A DNA stretch of 64,000 nucleotides from Theodoxus fluviatilis (lineage: Eukaryota; Mollusca; Gastropoda; Cycloneritida; Neritidae): contig JAWQFJ010028249.1 in NCBI GenBank assembly GCA_034096865.1, forward strand, positions 1 through 64,000. Direction: 5' to 3'. Made by a program: the position numbers and the translations under genes. The notes below the pieces were generated by a model. That model saw nothing but the letters and a program-made list of their open reading frames with translations, had not been told where the DNA came from and did not search any database. Positions 50,250 to 61,046 of the stretch are shown piece after piece (position 1 is the stretch's first letter; each line of letters begins with the position of its first letter).

Positions 50250-51740
50250 GTGAGGAGAATGTGTGTTAGTGTGTGTGTGTGTGTGTGTGTGTTGGTATTG
50301 TACACTTCTTTGTTCATTTTAGAACGTATGTTTCTGCCATTTTGGGCTGGGTTTCCTTCTACAGCTCTTGTCACACTATGTGACTGTAGACTGTCAGAAC
50401 CTTGCAGGCAGCTGTCGTATGATTCACTGTTGCATCTACAGAGTGTCTGTCTGTGTGTGGCTGTGTGTCTTTTTGTCTTTTCATGTGTGTGTGTGTGTTG
50501 CTCATTCTCTATCTCTGTCAATGTGTGTGTTTGCACATATTTGAGTGTGTGCATATGTATTTTTTTTTCTCTCTCTTGCTCCTCCTCCACCCCCCCACTT
50601 CCCTCCCTAATACATATAAGTACACACCTTATACTACTTATAGTCTTCTCTTTGAGAGTTAATTGGAAAGATCGCTAGTCCTATTATGACAATCTTTCCA
50701 TGATGGAATTACATCAAATACACTGAATAGTGTATAATATACATGTTTACAATGTAGAGCTGTGGGGTAAACTAGTAGTGGCAGCATTTCTGCGTCTCCA
50801 ATACCCACCACAAATATGGAATGAAGATAATCATTGGCAAAGAGGATAGGAAAGTCTGAGCAACCAGAAGACCCATGCATCACCTGCTGTATCCAGAGAC
50901 GTATTTGTGACAGCATAATTGCAAAGTTATTAGTCCAATGGCAAATGCCAGTGGTGGTGGGGGGAGGGAGTGGGGTGGGGGGTGTTGCCCAATGAAATGA
51001 AAATGACATCATCCAGAGCATTTGATTTTCAAAAATGGGAGGTGGGGGTTAAGGGGGCAGATTAAAATTCTAAAATCTGCTCAACAATGCCAGGAAGAAA
51101 AAAAACACCTTCAGTTAGTGCCTTCTGTGTCACTCACTGATCATGCAGGTGGTCAGAATTGCACATAGTTGTGTGCGTTTAACAATCATGTACATTTTGG
51201 GGGTGTTATCATGATGTAACACTTGACATATATTGCCAGATTATGGAACTACTACGTCTCCCCATGAAGGGATGAACAACATACTAAATTCCGTGCTAGC
51301 TTAAAGAACCCTTAGATTTAGCACGGCTGAAAGACCTCGAACAGATTGAATGAACATATGGACACACAGAGCCATGTGATCCATCAAACTCCAAAACAAC
51401 GATGCTCGGCAGGCCGCTCCAAACCAGCACCGACATGCTCACAACAACAGGCACCCAAGCACCTCAGGCCTCCTTCTCGTGGAGACTCTTACAGGTCACA
51501 TATACTCAACTAAGAAACCATTGAAACCTTCAATTGAATTTGCTTTGTTAAGTTATTTAATCCCCCATCGGTTATTCCCAATTATTCGCCTCTTACTAAA
51601 CGCGCAGGGAGACGCGGTGGGCCAATTCTTTATCCCCGAACTCACAGGGGTAAGGAATTAACAAGAAGGAAAATACAAGGTGTCTCTAGTCAGAGTAGCA
51701 AAACACGAACTTCCGTCGCTAACACAAAAATGAAACGATA
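50250..51740. other. Intron 3, first part
   Basis: A (GT)n tract (50265-50292), then unique DNA. A CCGTGCT...AGCACGG hairpin lies near 51292-51327. The stretch about 51250-51740 may be the 3' LTR/UTR of the minus-strand gypsy element, but no matching LTR was found at the other end. Confidence 0.4.
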
Positions 51741-52255
51741 AATTCCTTTCAACTCCTTCTCCGGCACCTCCTACTAGCCTGTTCTAATCTAGATAGGGCA
51801 TCGACCACAACGTTGGCCTTGCCTGCTACATGGGTCACAACAGCACACACTCGTGCGATCTCCTTGCGGTCCTCACACCCGTGATATTCTTTCAACATGT
51901 TCACATGACACAATCGTTCCTTGTGACGACTATTGGGGTTGCGGACAACGTATGTCACTTCCCCTACGCGTCTCTTCACCTCGTACGGTCCTGAATACCG
52001 AGCTGAGAGAGAACTACCTGGGATGGGGGATAGCATCTGTACCTTGTCACCAGGGTCAAACTTCCGATCTCGAGCTTTCCTATCATACCACTCTTTCAGA
52101 GTTCAATCTCTTCTTACTCTTTTTCCAGTCAAACCATATCCTCTCTCGCTGTCTCGCCTCTCCTCGATTCTTGGCAGCACATGTGATAGCTTTCATCACT
52201 TCCTCTCTCAAATCACTCAGGAAAGAAAACACACTCATTCGTTTCTCTCTGAATC
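51741..52255 (-). pseudogene. Ty3/gypsy integrase C-terminus joined to an RNase H-like tail (remnant)
   Basis: On the minus strand, 52240 down to about 51850 encodes an integrase C-terminal region: LREEVMKAITCAAKNRGEAR, a frameshift, then EWYDRKARDRKFDPGDKVQ, SARYSGPYEVKRRVGEVTYVV and HVNMLKEY. It is followed without a stop by VVTHVAGKANVVVDALSRL, which resembles the end of a gypsy RNase H domain. In an intact pol gene RNase H precedes integrase, so this order indicates a rearranged or recombined copy. It belongs to the same minus-strand element as 53405-56002. The intact retroposon at 52270-53390 separates the two pieces. Confidence 0.75.
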
Positions 52256-52269
52256 TCTTCCTTGCTCTC

Positions 52270-53390
52270 TCTCTCGAGCGGCGCGCGTCAAGTAGCAGCC
52301 TTTTCTTCGGCTCTGATACATTCTTGACCAGAAAGCAACGCCATGCCAGTCGCCGGTTTTCCAGCAGCTGTTGAAGCGTCGTTGTTGTCCCTGTTAGCCA
52401 GCGAGGAAATGTCGTCGTGGAAAATTTTCGGCAAACCTGGCAGAACTGTGGTTATCCTGAGGTTCAGGCAATGGGATGGTCAGCCATTGCTCGTCAGCCA
52501 CAGCAGCAACAGAGGAACGTGGAAGAGAAAACCACCTTCTCAGCAGAGACGAGACCGGCGACGGGCAGAGAAAAATGGAACTTTTGGTGAGCCCCATACT
52601 TCACGCGATGCTCTCTTCGAGAATGATCAAATCTGTAATGTCGCAAACATTGCTTTTGATACTGCTCCTGCTGCACGAGATGCACGGGCTACAATGGAGC
52701 ACACCACCCCATCAGATGTGACCTTTGACCTCCCAGATGAACACACTTGCTTGGCCACGGAGAATGCAGGAGAACGTACTAGCCAGTTACCAGGACCCGA
52801 TCGCGACAACGATGGTATGCTCTCCTCGCCAACTTCGACTCCCAGAGAAACGACAACTGAAGACATCATGGCAGCGCTTGACAACTTTGCAAAGCTGTTC
52901 AAAGAAAGTGTGTCACAGTGCAAGCAAGATGTTCTGGAAATAAGAAGTGACATTGCTACTGCTTGTACTCCACGTCATGAGGCAAACAGACTTGGAAAAC
53001 CTAAGGCATTACCCAGATCTTCCTCTGCCGTGTCGCAACTAGCTGCAGACTCCACTGAAGAAGCCCTCAAAAGCAAGTCCCAAACAGTGAAAGCATTCCA
53101 CATTCGCCCACGATCACCATCGCGACATCATGGCAGGGCTGATGACGACGTCGGCAGACCAAGTAGGAGGAGCGAGCGTGTCGCCTTGAGAAAGCAGTCT
53201 GCACGGACTTCGCGAAAATGATTCGCTGATAGACTCTTTCCATTTGTCTGCGCGCGCCCTCATTCCACTACTGGTGACAAGTAGTGATGTCGTGTACATA
53301 CGTTCCGAGTCATTTAAACGCGTTCTCAGTCATATTGTAATGGGCCGGCATGGCCTCTACAATAAAATTTTCAGTTCAGTTCAGTTCAGT
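52270..53390 (+). mobile_element. 1.1-kb ORF1-only retroposon with 14-bp target duplication
   Basis: TCTTCCTTGCTCTC occurs at 52256-52269 and again at 53391-53404, exactly bounding the element. Inside are a short leader, one intact ORF (52343-53221), a 3' UTR, AATAAA (53361-53366) and an (AGTTC/TTCAG)n tail. A long target duplication, a 3' polyadenylation signal and a short tandem tail are the marks of target-primed (LINE-type) retroposition. No reverse transcriptase is encoded. A decayed relative lies at 8726-9606 plus 14004-14165, so this is a repeat family. Confidence 0.85.
52343..53221 (+). CDS. Intact 292-residue ORF of the retroposon (unknown function)
   Basis: An ATG at 52343 (GCCATGCCAGTC, good context) opens 292 codons to TGA. 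The N-terminus has a hydrophobic-aromatic segment (SSWKIFGKPGRTVVILRF), then a basic block (GTWKRKPPSQQRRDRRRAEK). A polar, probably disordered Ser/Thr/Asp-rich middle follows, with a possible short helix (EDIMAALDNFAKLFKESVSQ), and a basic tail (RRSERVALRKQSARTSRK). The first two segments are shared with the decayed copy at 8.8-9.6 kb, so they are the conserved part. No zinc finger or enzymatic motif is visible. By position it could be an ORF1-like nucleic-acid chaperone, which is inference. The intact frame may reflect a young insertion rather than selection. Confidence 0.6.
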   Translation: MPVAGFPAAVEASLLSLLASEEMSSWKIFGKPGRTVVILRFRQWDGQPLLVSHSSNRGTWKRKPPSQQRRDRRRAEKNGTFGEPHTSRDALFENDQICNVANIAFDTAPAARDARATMEHTTPSDVTFDLPDEHTCLATENAGERTSQLPGPDRDNDGMLSSPTSTPRETTTEDIMAALDNFAKLFKESVSQCKQDVLEIRSDIATACTPRHEANRLGKPKALPRSSSAVSQLAADSTEEALKSKSQTVKAFHIRPRSPSRHHGRADDDVGRPSRRSERVALRKQSARTSRK

Positions 53391-53404
53391 TCTTCCTTGC
53401 TCTC

Positions 53405-56002
53405 AGCCTGAGCTGACTGCCTTGCTCCCTCTCCAAGGGAGACAACTCTACATTCTCCAGTCTACACACACAGTGTTCTAGCAATGACACTGCCAGACTA
53501 CTATCAATGTGGCAAGCCACTATGGTTAGGCTGCCCTCTGAACACTGGTCAGCACACACTGACCTCTTGCAGCCTGAGGCTACGCTAGTCTCAGTCCTGA
53601 CCTGCAAACGAACATCTCCCCCTTCCCTCTGTATCTCTCCTTCTCTCAGCCTTTCCACCCTTGCTCCACACAAGTCTCATGCTCAACCTCTATCTCTTCC
53701 TAGACCTTCACCTCTATCTCCACACACACACCTTCCTCCTCCATTTTCCCTAGTGGACACAACTCAAACCTTTCCGACACAAGTGCATCTCGGGGCTGGC
53801 CTTCAAACTCAAACACCCTTCCTCGCAGGAAACTTCCTGGAGACTCATCAATCTCTCTCTCCTCCTCTGCCTGCTCGCACAGAGCACATGAACCAAGGTC
53901 ACGCTTCCGCTCTTCCACCAGAACCAACCTCTCTCCCTCCTGCTCTGAACCCAAGGCCGGTGGCCCTAACTCGCCACCACCTCTCTCCAGGTCACCAGGC
54001 TGATTGCCACCTACTCTCTCTCGATCGCTAGACCCACCACCATCCAACATGGGTGACAAAAACGTGTCTCCCAACTCTACATCTGGACTTGTCATTCTCT
54101 TGCGAGTAGACGTGTCACTATTCCACAGGAGAAAATTCCATCATTCTCTTTTCCGTCTTCTCTCCCCTCAATCTGAAGGGATCCTAGCATCACGGGCTCT
54201 TTCATCTCGCCCAAAGCAAGTTCAGCCTCTTCTGAACTGAGCACCACCGTCCGACCTGCCAGATCATTTCCCAACACCACATCCACACCTGGATACACAG
54301 TTCTTCGGACACACCAACCACTGCGAGACCACTATAATCTCTGGTCTCCAGTCTCACCTCATGCAGTGGACTAGAATGTTCAACACCCACAGCATCAACC
54401 CATAAAACCTTTCTCCCTGTGTTCGATTCTCCCCAGTCTCTAAGAACTCCAGACCGCACCAACGTGATGCCCGCGCCCATATCACGAGATACAGTGACGG
54501 GTACCTCTTCCTCTCCTACCCACAACCTTCCTTGGGACACATAGGGAGCAGAGTACTCCACCACACTTTTCTCCGCCCTCCGACCCTGTGATTTCACACC
54601 TTCAAACTCTCTTCCTCCATACTCCACTCCACCCTTGCTCTCACACATCGATCTACTCCCCTCAGGCACTACCTCAAGTTTTCTCACAAAGGCCACACGA
54701 GGTCGGGTATCAGGATTCATTCTCACTCTACAATCGCGAGCCATGTGTCCCATCTTTCCACACCTGTAACATTTGACACCCCCAGGTGGCTGGCTTGCAC
54801 TCCTTCGCTCCTCCTTCCTTCCTCCATTTCCCCTGCCAGCATCAGCTGCCTTATCACTCTTCCCTACTTTAGGATTTCTCCCCTCATCTCGGCTTTTCCG
54901 AGGCCCACTATTCATGTGGAGCAGATGATAATCATCTGCCATCGAAGCTGCCTGATCAACCTCTTCTACTTTCCTCTCTCCCAAGTAGACTCTCACCTCT
55001 TCCGTCACAGAGTTCTTAAACTGTTCCATAACAACCACTTGCTTCAAACTGTCTAGATTTTCAGACGCACCGACAGCTGCACACCACCGGTCAAACGTAC
55101 TGTGCAGTCGATAAGCAAAATCCCTATGTGTCTCTCTCTCTCCTTTCTTGCACCCTCTGAACCTTTGACGATAGGCTTCAGGAGTGAGAGCATACTTCTT
55201 CAGAATCTTTCCTTTCAAGGTATCATAATTACACTTGTGTCTCTGCAAAGTGTGATTAACTTCCTGAGACTTCCCAACCAAAACACTACCCACAATGACA
55301 AACCAATGGGCCTTCTGCCACCTCAAACTTTCCGCCTGCTTCTCAAAAGTGGCAAAGAATCCCTCCACATTCCCCTCAGAGAACACCGGGACTCCTGTGT
55401 ACCTTCTCAGGTCAATCTCCCCCCTCTTGCTCTCGCCTGATCCTGTCTTCCTCCTTCTTCGCTATCTTCTCTCTCTCCAATCTCTCCGTGGCTTCCCCAG
55501 CTCTCTCAGCAGCTTCTATCTCTTCATTTCTAACTCTCTGTCTTTCTCCCTCTGCTCCCTGTCTTTCTCCATCTGCTCAGCCTCCAATCGTCGTAATTCT
55601 AGCTCATGTTGCCTCTTCTATTCCTTCCTCTCTCTCCCTCTCCATCCGCTCCTTCTCCATCTCCATCCGTTTCTCCTCTCTCTCCAGCCTCTCCTTCTCC
55701 ATCTCTCTCTCCCTCTCTATTCTCTCCTTCTCCATCTCCATCCGTTTCTCCTCCAAATCTAACTCTCGCAATCTAATAGATATATCCACGGGGATTCGTT
55801 CGCATTCAGTCACAGGCATCTCCGTCTCGCTTTCACTCTCATGACGCGTTTCTCCTATAAACTTTATCAGTATTTCCTGCAATATGGCTTTAGAAGCCCC
55901 CCTTCTTGCTTCCAAGCCAAACTTCTCAATCATTCCATCTAAGCCCGCCTTATCCAGTGATGGAATGTCAGCTATAGTCGGTATGCCTGTCACGTCAGCC
56001 AT
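53405..56002 (-). pseudogene. Ty3/gypsy gag-protease region, decayed (minus strand)
   Basis: From 56002 leftward there is a gag-like N-terminus (MADVTGIPTIADIPSL...) followed by a charged Glu/Arg/Met-rich coiled-coil-like stretch (EMEKERIERE...). After a break, a 394-codon frame (55386-54202) has a gag capsid-like region (FFATFEKQAESLRWQKAHW, LPLR-like YALTPEAYRQRFRG), a CCHC zinc knuckle (CYRCGKMGHMARDC) and a protease-like segment (PVTVSRDMGAGITLVRSGVL, with DMG where DTG or DSG is expected). In a shifted frame comes PGVDVVLGNDLAG (near 54290). Later minus-strand frames to 53405 lack RT motifs. Reverse transcriptase and most of integrase are gone. The continuation is at 52255 and below, past the inserted retroposon. 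The element is inactive. Confidence 0.82.
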
Positions 56003-56217
56003 CTTGAAACGTTATGTCGAACCAACAAAAATCACAATCTCTATCAACTTCACACAAAATGATTCTATCAATAGAACAGGGTTTTTCCAAAAGGTGGCAG
56101 ATCACAATGGCAATGGTTATCCAGAAGATGACAAGTCACAACACAACCCTGTGATACAAGACCTCAATTTTCATGATAGCTAATCTGTCAAAAAATAGAT
56201 CTTCGGACGAGCCGCTA

Positions 56218-56303
56218 ACTGTTACGATACGTGTCCTCTGATTAATTTTGGCTCTTTGTGTTTTCTAGGGGATTAGGATGTGGGGTACCGTAACAATAAT
56301 CCA
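56218..56303 (-). repeat. Possible LTR remnant of the minus-strand gypsy element
   Basis: Read on the minus strand, the segment starts TGTTACGGTACCCC and ends CGTATCGTAACA, with inverted TGTTACG/CGTAACA ends. It is followed by TTAGCGGCTCGTCCG before the gag start. This is the expected place for a 5' LTR, but it is only 86 bp and no second copy was found, so an internal deletion or a different repeat is possible. Confidence 0.35.
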
Positions 56304-57482
56304 TCTCCACTGTTACTAGTATGTATGAACTGAAACGACAGAGACAAATGGGAAAAACCTTTCTTAATTCAACTGATTTTTACTAATTCATAATTATGAT
56401 ACTGATGGTCTAAATAATTGCTTCTATTTTTAGCCAGCCAGCCTATAACAAAAATATTTCACCTATCTTTCTCCGACATGGGGGAGATCCCTCGACGACC
56501 AAAGGGGTCCTGACCGTTGACGTCCGTTGTCCAACGGTCGATCTAAAGATGGTACGAGGGGTGGGCCTTGTTGGAAAGGGATCCGGACCGTTGAGGTTGA
56601 CGGTTGTTGTTCAGCAGTTCAGACATGCTTCAAATATGTCTGGGCATGCTTCCAACACAGAGAAGCGAAGAATGCAGCAGAACCCAAATGTGTGGACTCA
56701 CTGAGCACAGTGGGGAGCACATCTCCAAAATCAGTGAAGCCGAGAGTACAGGCTTCAAATACACAGACTGTCATGGTAATGCGATCGAGTAGGATGTCAG
56801 CCAGTCAGGAAACATGAGACGCAGCTCCCGGATGGCAAGCGGATCGTCCGCTCCCTCGAGGACCAAAGTCCATTCTCTCTCTCTCCCTCTCTCTCTCTCC
56901 GCAAGAATACACGTCCGTTCTCTCTCGAGGTAGTATCAAGTCTCTCCCGATGACGTTGTTTTTCACTCCAAAAATGACGTCGTCAATCTGTATGACGGAG
57001 TCAGTCCACAGCACAAGAAACATGAAATAATCAATGTTCTGGTGTCAATTCATTCTCATCACATAAGGCATGGCTGATTCTAAGGACTATTGTTATTTGA
57101 GGCAATGGCTGGCTTCTACATATTTTTCTACTAGGGCAAAAAGGACGAACCGTCACAACATTAAAGAAGCGTGGGAGGCTGGCAAGAGCTTTGAAGGAGG
57201 GGGAAAAGCAATAGAACTAAATCTGAGTGAGGGGAATCAGATCGGTTATAGAAATACTGACACAGGCACGGAACTGAGGTAGATTCTCAATTCGGTCAGT
57301 CCCACTTATTTTATTATTAAGTTTTTCCTTTGGCTTGTTCACTAATGGAAAATGCTGCATGAACAGGATGTCATTACTCCCACAAATATGATTTAGTACT
57401 GGAAACGTTGTAATTGTAGAGATTTTCTTTCTTGTGCTGTAGATTAGATGTGCAACAAGGTGTTTCTGATATGCTTTTTTTT
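56304..57482. other. Intron 3, unique sequence
   Basis: Includes a short (CT)n-rich patch (about 56873-56900). No exon or known repeat was recognised. Confidence 0.4.
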
Positions 57483-58294
57483 ACTCACATGCGAAGCAAA
57501 AGTGAGTATATGTACTCGCCTGTTTCGTCCGTCCGGGCGTCCGGGCGTCCGAAAACTTTAACGTTGGATTTTTCTTGGAGACTATTAGGTCTATCAATAC
57601 CAAATGTGGCATGATGGTGTATGATGACAAGGCCTCAAAAAACATAGTGACTTGACTTGCTTCAAGGTCAATGTCGCAGGGGCCATAAATGTTGTCTAAA
57701 AAACAGCCATTTTTCACATTTTCTCAATTTTCTCTGAAGTTTTTGAGATTGGATACCTCACCTATTCATGGTATATAGGGCAAAGTAAGCCCTATATTTT
57801 GATACCAGTTTAGTTGACCTTGCTTCAAGGTCAAGGTCACAGGAGCTCTTCAAAGTTGGATTGTATACATATTTTGAAGTGACCTTGACCCTGAACTATG
57901 GAAGATAACTGTTTCAAACTTAATAATTATGTGGGCCACATGTTATACTTTCATCATGAGACACATTTGTTCACATATCATCAAGGTCAAGGTCACTTTG
58001 ATCCTTATGAAATGTGACCAAAATGGGGTAGTGAACCACTAAAAGTGACTATATCTCATGGTAGAAAGTGCCAATAAGCACCATTGTGCTTCCTATGTCT
58101 TGAATTAACAGCTTTGTGTTGCATGACCTTGGATGACCTTGACATTGGGTCAAGGTCACATGTATTTTGGTAGGAAAAATGTGTAAAGCAGTTCTTAGTG
58201 TATGATGTCATTGGTAGGTTTTGTTGTTTGACCTTGACCTTGAAGGTCACCTGAAGGTCAAGGACATGTAAAGGTCAAGGTCAAGCATGTGAGT
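57483..58294. mobile_element. Dispersed element rich in TCAAGGTCA half-sites, with ACTCACATGC inverted ends
   Basis: Bounded by ACTCACATGC (57483-57492) and its reverse complement GCATGTGAGT (58285-58294). The interior is non-coding. It carries at least ten copies of TCAAGGTCA or its complement TGACCTTGA, several as overlapping tandem pairs (for example 57825-57839, about 57983-57997 and 58229-58245). From general knowledge, sequences with this head (GCGAAGCAAAAGTGAGT) and tail (TCGTATGGGCTTTGCCC) look like a family widespread in molluscs. It lies in intron 3 of the zinc-finger gene. Confidence 0.7.
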
Positions 58295-60232
58295 CGTATG
58301 GGCTTTGCCCTTCTTGTTCTCAGTTTCTTTGTCAGAATTTTTGGTTGATATTCAGGAAGCCTCAAATTGTGCCGTTATCACAGCCTTCTGTAGATGAAAG
58401 AGTTGGGGCACAACATGCATCAGATACATTTACATAGGCCAAGAGCACTATTTTCTGTAATGGGACAGGTCACATGCTATAGAAATTTTAAAAGTAAATT
58501 CTCATGTTTCACCAATTGAAATCCATTGATTTTTTACCATTATTAGAGATTCTGGTGATTTTGTTGTTGCTGCGCTTGGTCTGTGATCACTTGTGGCTTC
58601 CACATCATCTACATTATCTTGGTGAATGCATAATATAGACAAAGAAGGCTCCAAGCTCGCAGCATCAGGAGGGTGTACATTGTGTCGGGTGTACATTGTG
58701 TCCAAGAGCTGCTTTCTCGCAACACTGGTCATTGACATTCAGGCTCAAACCTCCATCCTCACGCCTGATGCTGAACAGAGGAAAATGAAGTTGAGAGACA
58801 CCTGGAAAACCCATGAAAATGAGGAGTTATATAACCAAATCAGCAAGTGAGAAAACATCTCCAGAAACATTTCAGGATTCTGAATACATACATGTAAATG
58901 TACACTTTGACAAAGCATTAAAAAAGAAGGCTCCTATTTCAGTTGCAAGCAGCATCAGGGCCACAAGAACCAAAGTTGCATTTTTGGTCTCTGCAGGTGT
59001 TCAATATCATAAATGTTGCAAAATGTTGAATTGATGTACAGAAGCATTTAAATAGGTGCCTCTGAAAGCAATGCCCTGAGCATGTCCCATGTCTTTTCAA
59101 GCGACATCAGTTGTTTATATTGAATTGGAAGATGAGCATCTTCTATAGAGCTGACTGTAAACTGCAAACTTGAAAAATGAAAAATGTTATTGACAATTAG
59201 CCCAGGAATTAGAAACTTTCCTGGGTGTTTGTGACTTACCTTCTTTGGACGCTGCTTGTAAATTGTATCTTGTACATAGGAGTACATGTCTAGATTTTGG
59301 CCCATGTTTAATTTGTTGTTTGGACATCTGGCCAAAATCATTTAATGAATTAAAACAATACCAAATAAAACACTTGCTTGTGAGGAAGAATCCTAATGTT
59401 TGGGTTTTCACTACACTCTAAATGTAACAAAAAAGGAACTTGACAAAGCCTCATGCATTGCAGTGAGTTGGCAGATGATTATGAAGCTGGACATTTATAT
59501 ATCTGCCTTTTTCTCTGATGAAATGTGAAACATATTGATTTTTACCTCTCTGCAGAGATTTTGTATGGAGATTTTCCATGAAACTTGTGAAGTTAAATTG
59601 GGTGTGTTTTCTTTTAAGCTTTCCAGAATCAAACTCCCTATGGTGTTGTTGTGAAGGGTTCTACCAGTGTCAAAGCCTTTGCTACTATATGATACCCATG
59701 GAACTGGGGCTACTTGTGGTGGAATAATTTGATATCTTGCTAGGACCATTACTGCTTGGACCATTTTGACCACTGTGGTGGGCATTTGATCTTAGAGAAC
59801 AGAAAGGGTCTCTTAACACTATGATTTCCTAAACTACTGCCTCTGTGAAGATCATCTCTTGCATCCATCAGGAAAACAACATGATAGGGACAAATAATTA
59901 ATGAGACAATATCAAAATGTTCTGCTCACACCTCCATTCTGTTGATTAACTGATTCTTAGTTCTTAGATTGCTGCTCTTTAAAAAAATCTCCCTTATCAC
60001 TTAGATTTAAAAAAATTTAATCTACTCTTTTTGATTAAACAAATGTCCAACAGTGGTGCTGAAAGCATCAGATGTAGCTTTGCTGGGGAAAAAAAGGGAA
60101 ATCCAGGCCAAACAGCCCTTGAGGAAATGCCTCCCTTGGGATTTTAGTTGAAGTTATCCAAATGTTTGAGAAATGGTGAAAGTAAAACAGGAAAGTCATT
60201 ATGCACATTCTAGGTTCAGGAAAACAAAAGCG
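58295..60232. other. Intron 3, unique sequence
   Basis: A/T-rich DNA with several short open frames on both strands and no recognised domain. GTGTACATTGTGTC-like sequence is duplicated at about 58673-58701. Confidence 0.4.
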
Positions 60233-60438
60233 CAGACCTGTGCACTTGTACGAAAAAATCGTACAATGTACGATTTTTGAAGCATTGTATGACTGGTTTT
60301 CACGATCTCACGAATTTTTTCCTGTTGGAGTTTCAGTGTGTGTGTTGTGTTTTTGTGTCGTTTGGAGTTCGAGAAAAAAATCTTCTGATTTTTCACCCAG
60401 AATCTTCTGATTGTGAAAATCTAGGGTGCACAGGTCTG
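60233..60438. mobile_element. 206-bp MITE with 13-bp perfect terminal repeats
   Basis: CAGACCTGTGCAC (60233-60245) is the exact reverse complement of GTGCACAGGTCTG (60426-60438). AAAGCG flanks both ends (60227-60232 and 60439-60444) as a 6-bp target duplication. The interior has a GTACGAAAAAATCGTAC hairpin and duplicated AATCTTCTGATT motifs. No transposase. Confidence 0.9.
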
Positions 60439-60700
60439 AAAGCGCCATTTTGCTCTGTACTACAATGTAATATTGTATAATTGTTTTTGGTTGCTCAGGT
60501 GACCAATGTTATTGTCAGCAGTGACTGAATGTGACATTATTTAGTGTACATGTAGATGTTACTGTGAAGTACCATCATGGAGAGTTTAGTTTAGCTGAGC
60601 TGTTTGTACTTAAATTCAAGGGAGGTGCATGTAAACCACAGATAACTGATTTAGCCTGGCAAAGATGGGGCTTTTGATCCTGGACTTCTCATAACATCAA
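60439..60700. other. Intron 3, unique spacer
   Basis: Nothing recognised. Confidence 0.4.
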
Positions 60701-61046
60701 CCTCCTCCTCCTCCTCCTCCTCCTCCTCCTCCTCCTCCTCCTCCTCCTCCTCCTCCTCCTCCTCCTCCTCCTCCTCCTCCTCCTCCTCCTCCCCCTCCCC
60801 CTCCCCCTCCCCCTCCTCCTCCTCCTCCTCCTCCTCCTCCTCCTCCTCCTCCTCCTCCTCCTCCAACTCCTCCCCCCTCCTTCCCCTCCTTCCCCTCCTC
60901 CCTCCTCCTCCCTCCTCCTCCTCCCCCTCCTCCCCCTCCTCCTCCTCCTCCTCCTCCTCCTCCTCCTCCTCCTCCTCCTCCTCCTCCTCCTCCTCCTCCT
61001 CCTCCCCTCCCCCTCCTCCTCCTCCTCTTCCTCCTCCATCTTCTTC
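60701..61046. repeat. (CTC)n trinucleotide tract, about 340 bp
   Basis: Almost pure (CTC)n with CCCCTC interruptions at 60790-60813 and 60866-60937. The + strand is all pyrimidine with very few exceptions, so the duplex is homopurine-homopyrimidine with mirror symmetry (H-DNA-prone). It lies about 385 bp before the exon 4 acceptor. Frames of Glu, Arg or Gly repeats on the minus strand are artefacts of the repeat. Confidence 0.95.

Noticed and set aside
51250..51740. 3' LTR of the minus-strand gypsy element
   Set aside because: The position is right, but no direct repeat of this stretch was found near the expected 5' LTR at 56.0-56.3 kb.
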